Notes: generated by a model not told the origin, from the letters alone. DNA of 64,000 bases from an uncultured Erythrobacter sp. (GCA_947503275.1 CANNCZ010000001.1:558001-622000), one strand, 5' to 3'; counted from the stretch's first letter, positions 38,239-47,415 are shown. A program made the numbers and translations.

Positions 38239-39115
38239 GAACTGCCTTGGCCGCTACTAACTTTCGGACGTCTGGGTGAAGCTCAACCGCGTATTCCATT
38301 GTGCCTTCGCGTTCGATCTCGATTGCACGGGTATTAGGGAGAAGGCTGAGCATACTTATCATAAAATCTCCCCCTCCAGCTTGAGACCACTCAATTCTGT
38401 CTTTTGTTACCATGCCTCTCAGCAAAGCTACCCAAGTGCCGTGAAGATCCTCCAAATTATAATGCCAGCATTTCTTTCCAGAAGATATTTCAATTGAGTC
38501 GCCATCTACAAATGTAGCCACAAACTTTGCATCTTGAGCCAAAGTCTGAAGTTTTCCTTTTGAATTCTGGGCGACAAGATCAATGTTTTTCAAGAAACTC
38601 TCGAAGTCGACCTGCGAAAACTTCTGAGCGGCAACTACCTCAGAAACGGATTCCAAATGCTCTGGAAGCCCAACGTCCTTTTGAAAGTCATGAATGTAAA
38701 CAGGGATATCCACCTGGGAGAGATAGCGTTCCATCAGGGGGCGAACTTCGCTCCATTTCAAGCCACCATTGCCACAGCCCAGACGTGGGAATGAAATTTC
38801 GCGTATTTCCTGCTCTTTGTATGCTGAAACAAATTTATCGAGACCAGCCTCAATCCATTCAATTTCTGACGGATTACGCCAATGCACTTTTGTAGGAAAA
38901 TTGAGAACCCAACCCTTCGCACCGCGCCAAAGCCATAGTTTGCCGGGTTCTAAAAGCTCTTGATCACAAACAGCCTTGTAGCGTTTGTACATCTCAGGAT
39001 CGCGAGTGCGAAAGGCCTTTGCAAGCCCTTTGCCCATCACTCCAACACAATTCACTGTATTAACAAGTGTTTGTGCTGGCGACTCTAGCAAACTCGTTCG
39101 GCGGAAGATAATCAT
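38201..39115 (-). CDS. darG: DarG-like macrodomain protein (antitoxin of the DarT-like toxin)
   Basis: 304 residues. N-terminal macrodomain (1-150): NTVNCVGVMGKGLA (19-32) is the ADP-ribose loop, NFPTKVHWR (72-80) includes Lys76 at the place of the catalytic lysine of DarG hydrolases, and LGCGNGGLKW (112-121) is the second loop. DarG removes ADP-ribose from DNA. Residues 160-304 form a second region of unknown fold (WVALLRGMVTKDRIEW), in the place where canonical DarG has its DarT-binding domain. First gene of the pair, opposite to the canonical toxin-first order. An SOS box lies upstream. Confidence 0.82.
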   Translation of the reverse strand: MIIFRRTSLLESPAQTLVNTVNCVGVMGKGLAKAFRTRDPEMYKRYKAVCDQELLEPGKLWLWRGAKGWVLNFPTKVHWRNPSEIEWIEAGLDKFVSAYKEQEIREISFPRLGCGNGGLKWSEVRPLMERYLSQVDIPVYIHDFQKDVGLPEHLESVSEVVAAQKFSQVDFESFLKNIDLVAQNSKGKLQTLAQDAKFVATFVDGDSIEISSGKKCWHYNLEDLHGTWVALLRGMVTKDRIEWSQAGGGDFMISMLSLLPNTRAIEIEREGTMEYAVELHPDVRKLVAAKAVHGGPKRDASKQR

Positions 39116-39534
39116 GCAATTCTCGCTAGCATCACTAGGCGGGGTGCCTCAATCGCTCACAGAGGATAAGTTTTCGTTTAACCTGTGTACTGATGCCATA
39201 AAATATAGAACATAACAAGAACATTAGAGTCTGATTTGGTTTCGGTGCGTATGCAGCTTGTCATCCCATTTTCCTACTCCCTCAATTTCCTATAAATGGT
39301 CCAACTCCGCGCTTTTGTAACGCCTCAAGCGCCGGCGTTCGCATCTGCTCACTTGGCTTTCCTCGCGCCTGACGGCGTTGCGGGCGGCCGGTCGGCCTTG
39401 CGGTCGCTCCGCACTCGATCTCAGAGCTACCCAATCCCAAAACCCCACACTTGCATCCTCTCCCACCGCGCCTAAACTGCTCGCACCCGGCGCATGCAAA
39501 CCCAAACCCGCGCCGCTTTAGGGGGACTTCATCA
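39116..39534. other. Intergenic region between the darGT-like operon and a lipoprotein gene
   Basis: The first 120 bases are AT-rich and hold the divergent promoter with the LexA box. From about 39300 the composition returns to genomic GC, so 39225-39300 may mark the right edge of a transferred segment. Short frames on the minus strand (to about 39850) show no domain, and I do not call a gene. Confidence 0.5.
39208..39222 (-). promoter_or_regulatory. LexA (SOS) box in the promoter of the darGT-like operon
   Basis: GAAC-ATAACAA-GAAC on the plus strand (GTTC-N7-GTTC in the direction of transcription), a perfect GAAC-N7-GAAC match. A possible -10 (TATATT, complement of 39202-39207) and a weak -35 (TCTAAT, complement of 39223-39228) flank it, so LexA binding there would block the promoter. 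It resembles the uvrA box in GAACATnnC-GAAC. Confidence 0.78.
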
Positions 39535-39825
39535 ATGCGCTTTTCGTTTAAACCTGCCGCTCTTACCGCGCTTATCACTGGCGCGGTTGCGCTGACCGCT
39601 TGCGGGGACATGGTCGATAAGGAGCAGATGTATGAGCAGTTCTCCTCAACCTGCCAGAGCTCCTTCACCGCAGAAGGCGGACCCGCTGAAATGGCTGAAC
39701 CGTTCTGCACATGCTCGACCGAAAAGGCGCGCGAAGCTGACCTTGGCCCGATGGATATGCTCGACGAGGAAAAGATGACCGCGCTCGCCGAAGAATGCGC
39801 GAACGAGCTTATCTCGGAAATGTAA
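39535..39825 (+). CDS. Small Cys-containing lipoprotein
   Basis: 96 residues. Signal peptide with lipobox LTACG; mature part acidic with three further Cys (SSTCQSS, FCTC, EECANEL). GGGGGAC precedes the ATG at 39535. No known family; likely outer-membrane or periplasmic anchored. Followed by a strong terminator. Confidence 0.72.
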   Translation: MRFSFKPAALTALITGAVALTACGDMVDKEQMYEQFSSTCQSSFTAEGGPAEMAEPFCTCSTEKAREADLGPMDMLDEEKMTALAEECANELISEM

Positions 39826-39832
39826 TCAAGAT

Positions 39833-39865
39833 GCGGGCACCGGCGTGCCAACCGGTGCCCGCTTT
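39833..39865 (+). terminator. Terminator after the small lipoprotein gene
   Basis: Perfect 11-bp stem GCGGGCACCGG (39833-39843) / CCGGTGCCCGC (39852-39862), loop CGTGCCAA, followed by TTTG. Confidence 0.8.
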
Positions 39866-40320
39866 GATTGTCGTGCCGCTCTCAATTAGGTGAGCGAGTA
39901 AGCGCCTTTTGCGGGGCAGCTTGAGATACACTCGCCCGCCATCACACCGTTTGCGTGCTTTCCGCGAATTCCAGGCCGTCGAGATCGACCAGAGTGACCG
40001 GTACGGCGGTGCCTTCGCCGTATTCGCGAACGATCCCGACTTGGGCGGCGGCGCAGGGGATGCTGCGGGCAGGAAGGCTGGCATGATTGCCATTGCGACA
40101 GGCGCGCACAGGGGATTTTTAGCGATTTTCGACGATTTTCGCAGATTTTCCCGTGAATTCGATGCGCCATAAATAGCTGAAAAAATGTGACTATCGAGAG
40201 TCTGCTGCCTGACGCAGATCACTTTTCGCAGTTTCAATTCACGCACGCGCTAGATCGAATTGCTGCGGCTACCTGCGGATTGCGGGGAGGTGAGGGCGGT
40301 CGCGTGGAGCAGCGGGCGCA
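39866..40320. other. Gene-free region before rlpA
   Basis: No supportable gene. Several overlapping frames exist on the minus strand, one of about 55 codons ending near 39945 with protein-like character (VREYGEGTAVPVTLVDLDG) but no clear start or ribosome site. It contains the phased GATTTT repeat. Confidence 0.4.
40113..40149. repeat. Four GATTTT repeats phased at exactly 10 bp
   Basis: GATTTT(T/C) begins at 40113, 40123, 40133 and 40143, one helical turn apart. Such phased T-tracts can bend DNA. It lies in the 495-base gene-free region 39826-40320. Confidence 0.75.
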
Positions 40321-40947
40321 CTAGCGCACAATATCGAGCCGGACGCGCGCGTGTCCTCTGCTGATCATGCCGATACGCTCTGCCGCGCCGCGCGAGAGGT
40401 CGATCTCTCGCCCACGGATAAAGGGGCCGCGATCGTTGATCCGAACGGTAACGGTGCGCCCATTGCGGGGATTGGTGACGCGCACCAGAGTGCCGAAGGG
40501 CAGCGTTTTATGCGCGGCGGTCATGGCGTTCATATTGAAGCGTTCACCATTGGCGGTCTGACGGCCGTGGAACCGGCGACCGTAATAGGAGGCCATGCCG
40601 GTTCCCATGCTGCGGATGACGCTGCCAGCGGCAGGTTCGGGCGGTGGAACCTCAATGGGCGGCTCAAATGTGTCGAGATCAACGGCGTCGGCAGGAACCA
40701 CCGGGTCGATCGTGTCGTAATCGGGGCCTATCGGCTCGATAACCCCTTCGAACTGAGCGGCGAAGGGGATGTCGGCTACTGACCCGCTGACGGATTGCGC
40801 ATCGACAGCTTGAGTGTTGCTGGTTTGGGCGGACGACGCACCAAGGGGAACGGCCACGCAGCACGCGATGAGCGCAGCCCCGGTGGCGACGCGGTTGTTG
40901 TGCCAGCGAATCACACAGGCACGCGCAAGGTCAGCGATTTCTCCCAT
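40321..40947 (-). CDS. rlpA: RlpA-like septal ring lytic transglycosylase
   Basis: 208 residues from the ATG at 40947. N-terminal membrane/signal segment ([21 protein letters not shown]), Pro/Glu/Asp-rich linker, and the C-terminal double-psi beta-barrel: [36 protein letters not shown] and the [19 protein letters not shown] block. No SPOR domain, so it is the short RlpA form. Acts on peptidoglycan in the envelope. Confidence 0.9.
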   Translation of the reverse strand: MGEIADLARACVIRWHNNRVATGAALIACCVAVPLGASSAQTSNTQAVDAQSVSGSVADIPFAAQFEGVIEPIGPDYDTIDPVVPADAVDLDTFEPPIEVPPPEPAAGSVIRSMGTGMASYYGRRFHGRQTANGERFNMNAMTAAHKTLPFGTLVRVTNPRNGRTVTVRINDRGPFIRGREIDLSRGAAERIGMISRGHARVRLDIVR

Positions 40948-41155
40948 CAGGCCGCCGCCATACAATCGCAGAGTAAATGTGAGCAAACCAAGGTACTCAA
41001 AACGACGCTGATTCCGAGCATTTGGCCGTGAAATGATATGGGGTTGCGGTGAGTTGAGGTTTGCTAACCGGTTTGGTTTTGGCTGGTTTGAGGCGGAATC
41101 GATGTGTGCAGGTCGTTCGTGCACGCTCTCGCGAAACCCGGCCCCAAAAAGCAAA

Positions 41156-41185
41156 TGGGGCCGGCATTGCTGCCGACCCCACTCT
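41156..41185 (-). terminator. GC-rich hairpin in the tract before argG
   Basis: GGGGTCGGCA-GCAA-TGCCGGCCCC read on the minus strand (one wobble), followed by ATTTGCTTTTTGG. It would terminate a minus-strand transcript coming from the argG side. Coordinates approximate to a few bases. Confidence 0.5.
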
Positions 41186-41953
41186 TACCAGCGCGTGGTC
41201 GCTTGGGTCATTGCATGTCAGTCCGGCAAGCCTTCCCGTCATGCAGTTTCCAAACAAGCGCGCTTGGCACTCGGTGTCTGTGCCGCGTCCAGCTGTGCTT
41301 TCCAGTTCATGCATTCCAGCTTGCGCCGAATTGCGTTCCCTCTCTTGCACCGCCTTGCTTCGCGGTTCGTCACCGGCGCTCGCACCGGCATCCGACCTTG
41401 CTTCGTAACCACTTCCCTCTGTTCACGTCGAAACGCTCCCTTTGGTACATGGCCCCTTGTCAAAGCCGAGACCGCAATTCTGGTGATTGGTAAGTCAAAC
41501 ACTGATGTTCCAGACTCGAAAGTCTTTCCCAACAACTATCACCAGCCAGCATTGTGGCCTTCAAACGAAAGCGCTCTTCGCTCTTTCCTCAAACAATCGA
41601 ACTCGCATCAAACTTTGGTCTTTCAACCTCAGCCTTTTGCATGTCCTCTCTCAGACAGTGCGTGGACAAACGTTTCCGCTATCTACTTCACTTAAACACT
41701 TTGATTTTCAGTACCTTGCGGCCCCTTCTTTCAAAGCCTTCTTGTTCCGAAGACGCATTGAAAGTGGGCTGGAATCGGGATTTAGGCAAGGTATGCAACA
41801 GCGACTTATCCACTTTTGGACGTATCACTTGTGGAGGGCAGTGGACAACTCAACCGCTCGTCGCTTTGCATGGGAATCAGCAGATGCCGTAAGAGCGTCA
41901 AGGGGTTTCGCGGGGTTCAAACCCAAAGGAGAATGTTCAAATATTACGCTTTT

Positions 41954-41982
41954 GTGAAACGCTTAAACAGCTCTCTTAAGCG
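41954..41982 (-). terminator. Probable argG terminator
   Basis: CGCTTAA (41976-41982 side) and TTAAGCG pair over a 9-base loop on the minus strand, followed by TTTC, 35 bases after the argG stop. Confidence 0.55.
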
Positions 41983-42016
41983 ACTCGGAGAATCGCCTGT
42001 TTGACCCCGCGCGAAC

Positions 42017-43246
42017 CTATCCCTGATCGCGTGTTCCATCTCTTTGGGCGAGTAGCCGTAAGCGGAGCGCGTTGAGCTTGATAAAGCCTGCCGCGTCCTC
42101 TTGATCATAGGCACCGGCATCGTCTTCAAAGGTCACATGCGCCTCTGAGTAAAGCGAATGGGGCGACTTGCGACCGACAACGCTGGCAAGACCCTTATAG
42201 AGCTTAAGCCGCACCGTACCGGACACACGCTCTTGGCTCAGATCGATCGCGGCTTGCAGCATCTCACGCTCGGGCGCGAACCAAAAGCCATTGTAGATGA
42301 GTTCGGCATATTTCGGCATCAGCTCGTCTTTAAGATGCGCTGCGCCGCGATCCAGAGTGATCTGCTCGATCCCGCGATGCGCCACGGCGTAGATCTCGCC
42401 TCCTGGCGTTTCGTACATGCCGCGGCTCTTCATCCCGACAAAGCGGTTCTCGACGAGGTCCAAGCGGCCAATGCCGTGGGTGCGACCAAGGTCGTTAAGT
42501 GCGGTGAGCAGAGTGGCAGGCGACATTGCGGTGCCATTGAGCGAGACGCCATCGCCGCGTTCAAAGCCGATCTCGATATACTCAGGCGTATCGGGCGCGT
42601 CCTCTGGATGGTTGGTGCGCGAATAGACGTGGGGCGGGGTCTCCTCCCACGGATCCTCAAGCACTTTGCCCTCTGATGAGGTGTGGAGGAGGTTGGCGTC
42701 GGTAGAGAAGGGCGCTTCACCCCGTTTGTCCAGAGGGACGGCAATCTGGTGTGCCTCTGCCCAAGCGATAAGCGCCGTGCGGCTTGTGAGGTCCCACTCG
42801 CGCCATGGGGCGATGACTTCGATGGCTGGGTCAAGGGCATAAGCGGACAATTCAAAGCGGACCTGATCGTTGCCCTTACCGGTCGCTCCGTGCGCGATGT
42901 AATCAGCGCCGGTCTCATGCGCGATCTCGACAAGGCGTTTGGAGATAAGAGGTCGAGCGATGGACGTGCCGAGCAGGTAGTCACCTTCATAGCGGGCATT
43001 GGCGCGCATCATGGGGAAGACAAAGTCGCGAACGAACTCCTCGCGCAGGTCTTCGATGAAGATGTGCTCGTCCGGAATACCCATGGCGCGGGCCTTGTCG
43101 CGGGCAGGCTCGATCTCTTCACCTTGGCCAAGGTCAGCTGTGAAGGTGACGACGTCGAGGCCGCGTTCGGTGCTGAGCCATTTGGCGATGACAGATGTGT
43201 CGAGACCGCCGGAATAGGCAAGGACGACCTTTTTGGGTTGGGACAT
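42017..43246 (-). CDS. argG: Argininosuccinate synthase
   Basis: 409 residues from the ATG at 43246 ([18 protein letters not shown]). Condenses citrulline and aspartate using ATP in arginine synthesis. N-type ATP pyrophosphatase loop AYSGGLDTS at 9-17, [22 protein letters not shown] segment ([16 protein letters not shown]) and EDPWEE. Single gene here, with its own likely promoter in the 173-base divergent spacer to the acyltransferase gene. Confidence 0.97.
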   Translation of the reverse strand: MSQPKKVVLAYSGGLDTSVIAKWLSTERGLDVVTFTADLGQGEEIEPARDKARAMGIPDEHIFIEDLREEFVRDFVFPMMRANARYEGDYLLGTSIARPLISKRLVEIAHETGADYIAHGATGKGNDQVRFELSAYALDPAIEVIAPWREWDLTSRTALIAWAEAHQIAVPLDKRGEAPFSTDANLLHTSSEGKVLEDPWEETPPHVYSRTNHPEDAPDTPEYIEIGFERGDGVSLNGTAMSPATLLTALNDLGRTHGIGRLDLVENRFVGMKSRGMYETPGGEIYAVAHRGIEQITLDRGAAHLKDELMPKYAELIYNGFWFAPEREMLQAAIDLSQERVSGTVRLKLYKGLASVVGRKSPHSLYSEAHVTFEDDAGAYDQEDAAGFIKLNALRLRLLAQRDGTRDQG

Positions 43247-43419
43247 AGGGAAGCTCCTGAATTCGAAGCGTCCCATGCCGACAAATCCCCGCATGCGAAA
43301 GGGGGAAGTCGCAATTGGACGCATTTGGAATTTGGAGACGAATTGCGGTTATGCACTTGTGGTTATGCCGCAGTGGCCCAATGTCTTGGGATATAAGCGG
43401 TTTTGAGGGGACTTGACGC

Positions 43420-44757
43420 ATGTGGAGCAAAGCGCGCGAATTGGCGCAGATGGCGCCGCCAGAGCGCAATCGCTGGGTCGACTTCCTGCGGGCAGTGTCA
43501 ATCATGGCTGTGGTCTTTGGTCACTGGTTGATGGCTGGGCTGTATGTCGATGATACAGGCGCGCTGCAACGCGGCGACCTGCTCTCCGTTGCGGATTGGA
43601 CGCATTGGTTGACCTGGGGATTTCAGGTGATGCCGATCTTCTTCCTAGTTGGCGGTTTCTCAAACGGAATGAGCTGGGACGCGACCCTGCGTAAGGCTGA
43701 GGCCGGACAGGTGGGAGTGTACCGCGATTGGCTGGCGAGCCGTGTGCAGCGCCTCATCGCGCCGACATTCCCGGTATTGCTGTTATGGGCAGGGCTCGCG
43801 GTGGTGATGACGCAGGTCGGGCTTGATCGGCAACAGATTAGCGATGCGACAGAGGCGGCGCTGATCCCCGTTTGGTTCCTTGCGGTTTACCTGATCGTGA
43901 CGGCCTGCACGCCGCTGACGCGCAAAGCGTGGCACCGGTTTGGCTGGCTCAGCTTTGCGATCTACATTCCGCTGGCGATGGTGACGGACTGGCTCACATT
44001 CTCGGTAGGCGTCGAGTATCTAAACTTCACCAACTTCCTTTGGGTGTTTCTTGCGATCCATCAGCTTGGCTTTGCGTGGAAAGATGGGCGGTTTGAGAAC
44101 CAATGGTTTGCGATTGCATGGTTAGTCGTAGGGCTGGCCGTCCTGATCTCGATCACCGTCTATGGCTTCTACCCGGTCTCGATGGTGTCTGCGCCCGGTG
44201 GCTTCTCTAATTCGCTACCACCCACTTTGGCCTTGTTCGCATTGGGCGTGGCGCAAGTCGGGTTGGCGCTCGCATTGGAGCCGTTGGGTCGAAAGATGCT
44301 GGATAATCTCAACATCTGGACCGCTACGGTGCTGATGAATGGCATGATCATGACCGTCTATTTGTGGCACCTGACGGCGTTCGTGCTCGTTATGACAGTC
44401 GTATGGCTCGCGCTGGGCGGTATGGGTTTGAACTCTATTCCGGGCAGTTCAGAGTGGTGGATATCGCGACCCCTATGGCTCGGCATTTACATTCTCGCAT
44501 TGCTGCCGATGATCGCGATCTTTGCTAAACATGAACGCAGCTTCGGCCCGATCCGTGGCGGACGCACGGTGCCCAAGGCGCGCGTTGTGGCGGGCGTTTT
44601 GATGATCTGCGTTGGACTTGCAGCGACGGCTGCGATCACCATTGCTAGCCCGGAAAGCCTGTCCGGCATTCGAATTTGGGTCGTTGCGCTGCCATTTGTG
44701 GGCGCGGCATTGTTGGGCTTTGGACCGATCTATCGGCCTTCGAACAAGAACGCTTAA
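43420..44757 (+). CDS. Acyltransferase-3 family membrane protein
   Basis: 445 residues, about ten or eleven membrane segments. N-terminal RNRWVDFLRAVSIMAVVFGHW contains the R...H motif of the acyltransferase-3 (OafA/NodX-type) family, with the catalytic-type His in FGHW; RVQRLIAPTFPVLLLWA is the second conserved block. Such enzymes O-acetylate or O-acylate surface sugars. No polysaccharide genes nearby, so the substrate is unknown. Its stop overlaps that of the convergent CFA-synthase gene by four bases. Confidence 0.87.
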   Translation: MWSKARELAQMAPPERNRWVDFLRAVSIMAVVFGHWLMAGLYVDDTGALQRGDLLSVADWTHWLTWGFQVMPIFFLVGGFSNGMSWDATLRKAEAGQVGVYRDWLASRVQRLIAPTFPVLLLWAGLAVVMTQVGLDRQQISDATEAALIPVWFLAVYLIVTACTPLTRKAWHRFGWLSFAIYIPLAMVTDWLTFSVGVEYLNFTNFLWVFLAIHQLGFAWKDGRFENQWFAIAWLVVGLAVLISITVYGFYPVSMVSAPGGFSNSLPPTLALFALGVAQVGLALALEPLGRKMLDNLNIWTATVLMNGMIMTVYLWHLTAFVLVMTVVWLALGGMGLNSIPGSSEWWISRPLWLGIYILALLPMIAIFAKHERSFGPIRGGRTVPKARVVAGVLMICVGLAATAAITIASPESLSGIRIWVVALPFVGAALLGFGPIYRPSNKNA

Positions 44758-46001
44758 CGCCCAAGCAACCGTTTTTCCGTCTCACCAATATAGCCGCGGG
44801 TGATCGGCAATGTGTGGCGGCTGCGGGTAAACTGGATCTGGTAATTGCCCATGCCACCGCTCTCAAATGCGGCCGTGGCGCCGGCAAGGTAGAACGTCCA
44901 CATGCGGTAGAACCGGTCATCGAAGAGGTCGATAATGGCCTCGCGATGCTCTTCGCATTTGGCGTACCATTCGCGCAGGGTCTTCGTGTAGTGCAGCCTC
45001 AGCGTTTCGATATCGGTGTGGATTAGGCGCGATTTCTCACTCGCAGCGAGCGTCTCTGATAAAGCCGGGATATAGCCACCGGGAAAGATGTATTTCGAAG
45101 TGAAAGCATCGGTGACACCCGGCCCACCAAACCGGCCAATCGTGTGGATCAGCATGACACCATCGTCGCTGAGCAGATTTGCGCAGGCGCGGAAAAACGT
45201 CTCAAATTGCGGTCTGCCAACATGTTCAAACATGCCAACAGAGACGACCCGATCAAATGTCACGTCGCTCTTTGCAAGGTCGCGGTAATCGACCAGTTTG
45301 AACGTTACCCTATCTGAAACACCGGCGGCCTCGGCGCGGGTCCGAGCCAGCACCAATTGCTCCTCAGACAAGGTGATGCCTGTCACGTGCACATTGAAAT
45401 GGCGTGCCAGATAGATCGCCATACCGCCCCATCCGCACCCAATGTCGAGCACACGTTCACCATCCGACAGCGCGAGCTTTGCCGCAATATGTGCAAGCTT
45501 GGCCTCTTGCGCCTCATTCAGTGTTTCGACGCCGTCATCCCAATAAGCGCAGCTATATTGCATGTGCTCTGGGTCGAGCATTAGGTCATAGAGCTCATTC
45601 CCAATGTCATAGTGGTGCGCGACATTGCGCTTTGACGAGCTTGCCTCATTAAACGATGCGCGCAGGAATTTGGCGCGCGCCTTTAGCTTTGCAAAGGGTG
45701 AGGGGGCCTTTAGCTGCCCGCCGCGCTCCCACGGCTTGTTCGCGCGCAGCAGCTGGACGAGTTGCATAACGTCGCCTTCTTCGATGACGATGCGGCCATC
45801 CATATACGCCTCACCCGCACCCAATCGCGGATCGAGCAGTATATCGCGTGCGACTTTGTTGTCCGTCAGGCGCACTGCGACATTTGGGAAGCCGTCCGCT
45901 GGTTCACCCAGCACATGACGTTCTCCCGAAGGCATCGTAACCGTCAATTGCCCCTGTTTGATCACAGACGACAAAAACTGATTGATAAGCGAGTTGGCCA
46001 T
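44754..46001 (-). CDS. Cyclopropane-fatty-acyl-phospholipid synthase family protein (copy 1)
   Basis: 415 residues. SAM motif VLDIGCGWGG at 185-194, preceded by NVAHHYDIGNELYDLMLD and the QYSCAYW block, and followed by LVDYRD and FEHVGRP, all typical of CFA synthases that methylenate phospholipid double bonds. C-terminal MWTFYLAGATAAFESGGMGNYQIQ is also conserved. Second of a tandem pair with the 46117-47415 gene; the two share the whole architecture. Confidence 0.9.
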   Translation of the reverse strand: MANSLINQFLSSVIKQGQLTVTMPSGERHVLGEPADGFPNVAVRLTDNKVARDILLDPRLGAGEAYMDGRIVIEEGDVMQLVQLLRANKPWERGGQLKAPSPFAKLKARAKFLRASFNEASSSKRNVAHHYDIGNELYDLMLDPEHMQYSCAYWDDGVETLNEAQEAKLAHIAAKLALSDGERVLDIGCGWGGMAIYLARHFNVHVTGITLSEEQLVLARTRAEAAGVSDRVTFKLVDYRDLAKSDVTFDRVVSVGMFEHVGRPQFETFFRACANLLSDDGVMLIHTIGRFGGPGVTDAFTSKYIFPGGYIPALSETLAASEKSRLIHTDIETLRLHYTKTLREWYAKCEEHREAIIDLFDDRFYRMWTFYLAGATAAFESGGMGNYQIQFTRSRHTLPITRGYIGETEKRLLGR

Positions 46002-46116
46002 AGAGACGTGCCTGATTTGCCTGCAAGTGCAACCGGGTTCGTATCAAAGCTGGCATCGGTTACGCAAATTGGTGGAGCACAAGACCCGTTAGGGCGTCCC
46101 GCAAATCAGGTGTGCC

Positions 46117-47415
46117 TCACTCGGCTGCTTCCTTAACCCCTGTGTCAAAGCGCCAGCTTGGGATCTCACCAATCTCACGCAGCCGGGCGCTCTCGTGATG
46201 CATATATTCGCGCGTCATCGGGATCGCGTTGCGGTCTTTCACGTATTGCAGCTGCCAATTGACCATGCCGCCATTGCGGAAACTCTGTTCAGCACCGGCG
46301 AGATAGAACAGCCACATGCGATAAAACACATCGTCATACATATCCGTGATCTCTTCGCGGTGCATGACTGTGCGCTTGTACCATTCTTCTAATGTGTGAC
46401 TGTAATGGAAGCGCATGGCTTCCACATCCATCACCTCGAAGCCGAACTTCTCGCTTTGTGTGACCAGTTCAGAGAGGGCAGGGATATAGCCGCCGGGGAA
46501 GATGTATTTGCGCGTCCACGCATCGGTGGTTCCGGGAGGGCCAGCGCGACCACAGCAATGCGAGATCATCACGCCGTCATCGTTGAGGATGCGGTTGGTG
46601 TGCTCAAAGAACTGCGGATAGTGGATCGTGCCCACATGTTCGAGCAAACCGACGCTGGAAATACGGTCAAATTGACCCTCGACATCGCGGTAATCGAGCA
46701 GCTCAAACTTCACCTTGTCAGCGACACCCGCAGCCTCAGCGCGTTCATTGCAGAACTTGATCTGATCGGGCGCGAGCGCCACGCCGAGCACTTCGACGCC
46801 GTACATCTTGTTGAGATAGAGGCCAAAGCCTCCCCACCCACAGCCAATGTCCAGCACCCGCATACCTTCAGCTTTGCCCGGCTCTAGGTAAAGCTTGGAG
46901 GCAAGGTGTGCCTTCTTATCCATCTGCGCCTGTTCAAGGCTCGTTTGGGTCGGATCATCCTCACGATAATATGCCATCGTGTATTGGCGATCTTCATCAA
47001 GGAAGCGCTCATACAGCTCGCGCGTCAGGTTGTATGTGTGCTCGGCATTCGCGCGCGCAGAGCTGCGAAGATTGATCCCATCGACCATAGCGCCGACTTT
47101 CTGGCCAATCTTTTTAAGGGGGCCTTGTGCTTGGATTGCGCTGTCACCGATGCGTTTTGTGTTCGCGGTCACAAACAACAGAAGGTCGCGAATATCATGC
47201 GGCTCTTCGACCACTAGCCAACCCCACATAAACGCTTCGCCTGCGCCCATTTGCGGATAGCGCGCAATGTGGTTGGCGGCTTTCTTACTGGTCAGCTTAA
47301 TCTTAAGCGGCGCGTCCGGCCCGTCGCCATATTCATAACTCTTGCCATCATGATCTGTGACGTGAAGGCGACCTTCGCGGATGACCTTGCCCAGAAATTT
47401 GTCGAGTAGCCACAT
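46117..47415 (-). CDS. Cyclopropane-fatty-acyl-phospholipid synthase family protein (copy 2)
   Basis: 432 residues with the same layout as copy 1: NAEHTYNLTRELYERFLD, YTMAYYRED, SAM motif VLDIGCGWGGFGLYL, LLDYRDVEG and LLEHVGTI. Several family positions differ from classic Cfa (HYDIGN is HTYNLTRE; CAYW is MAYY), so a related methyltransferase activity on lipids is also possible. Located 115 bases upstream of copy 1. Confidence 0.88.
   Translation of the reverse strand: MWLLDKFLGKVIREGRLHVTDHDGKSYEYGDGPDAPLKIKLTSKKAANHIARYPQMGAGEAFMWGWLVVEEPHDIRDLLLFVTANTKRIGDSAIQAQGPLKKIGQKVGAMVDGINLRSSARANAEHTYNLTRELYERFLDEDRQYTMAYYREDDPTQTSLEQAQMDKKAHLASKLYLEPGKAEGMRVLDIGCGWGGFGLYLNKMYGVEVLGVALAPDQIKFCNERAEAAGVADKVKFELLDYRDVEGQFDRISSVGLLEHVGTIHYPQFFEHTNRILNDDGVMISHCCGRAGPPGTTDAWTRKYIFPGGYIPALSELVTQSEKFGFEVMDVEAMRFHYSHTLEEWYKRTVMHREEITDMYDDVFYRMWLFYLAGAEQSFRNGGMVNWQLQYVKDRNAIPMTREYMHHESARLREIGEIPSWRFDTGVKEAAE

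Larger units (their letters stand above)
40948..42016. other. 1.07-kb gene-free, AT-richer tract between rlpA and argG
   Basis: I see no supportable protein gene on either strand; the open frames here have no recognisable domain or signal. The stretch 41450-41950 is clearly AT-richer than its neighbours. It holds two inverted repeats (listed separately), TTATCCACT at 41806-41814 and two TTGTCCAC(T/G) sequences (complement of 41840-41848 and 41661-41669) resembling DnaA boxes. Confidence 0.5.

Noticed and set aside
39282..39851. Minus-strand frame of 189 codons across the small lipoprotein gene
   Set aside because: It overlaps a good lipoprotein gene with ribosome site and terminator, and shows no domain.
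41239..41535. Minus-strand frame of 98 codons in the same tract
   Set aside because: Arg/Lys-rich, no start context and no recognisable family; the last 25 codons look more protein-like, but the support is too weak.
41033..41695. Plus-strand frame of 220 codons in the tract before argG
   Set aside because: Composition rich in Ser, Cys, His and Phe without any domain, signal or ribosome site; likely spurious.
41640..41850. Chromosome replication origin
   Set aside because: Only one near-perfect DnaA-box-like sequence and two with two mismatches; no AT-rich unwinding element with the usual origin neighbours.
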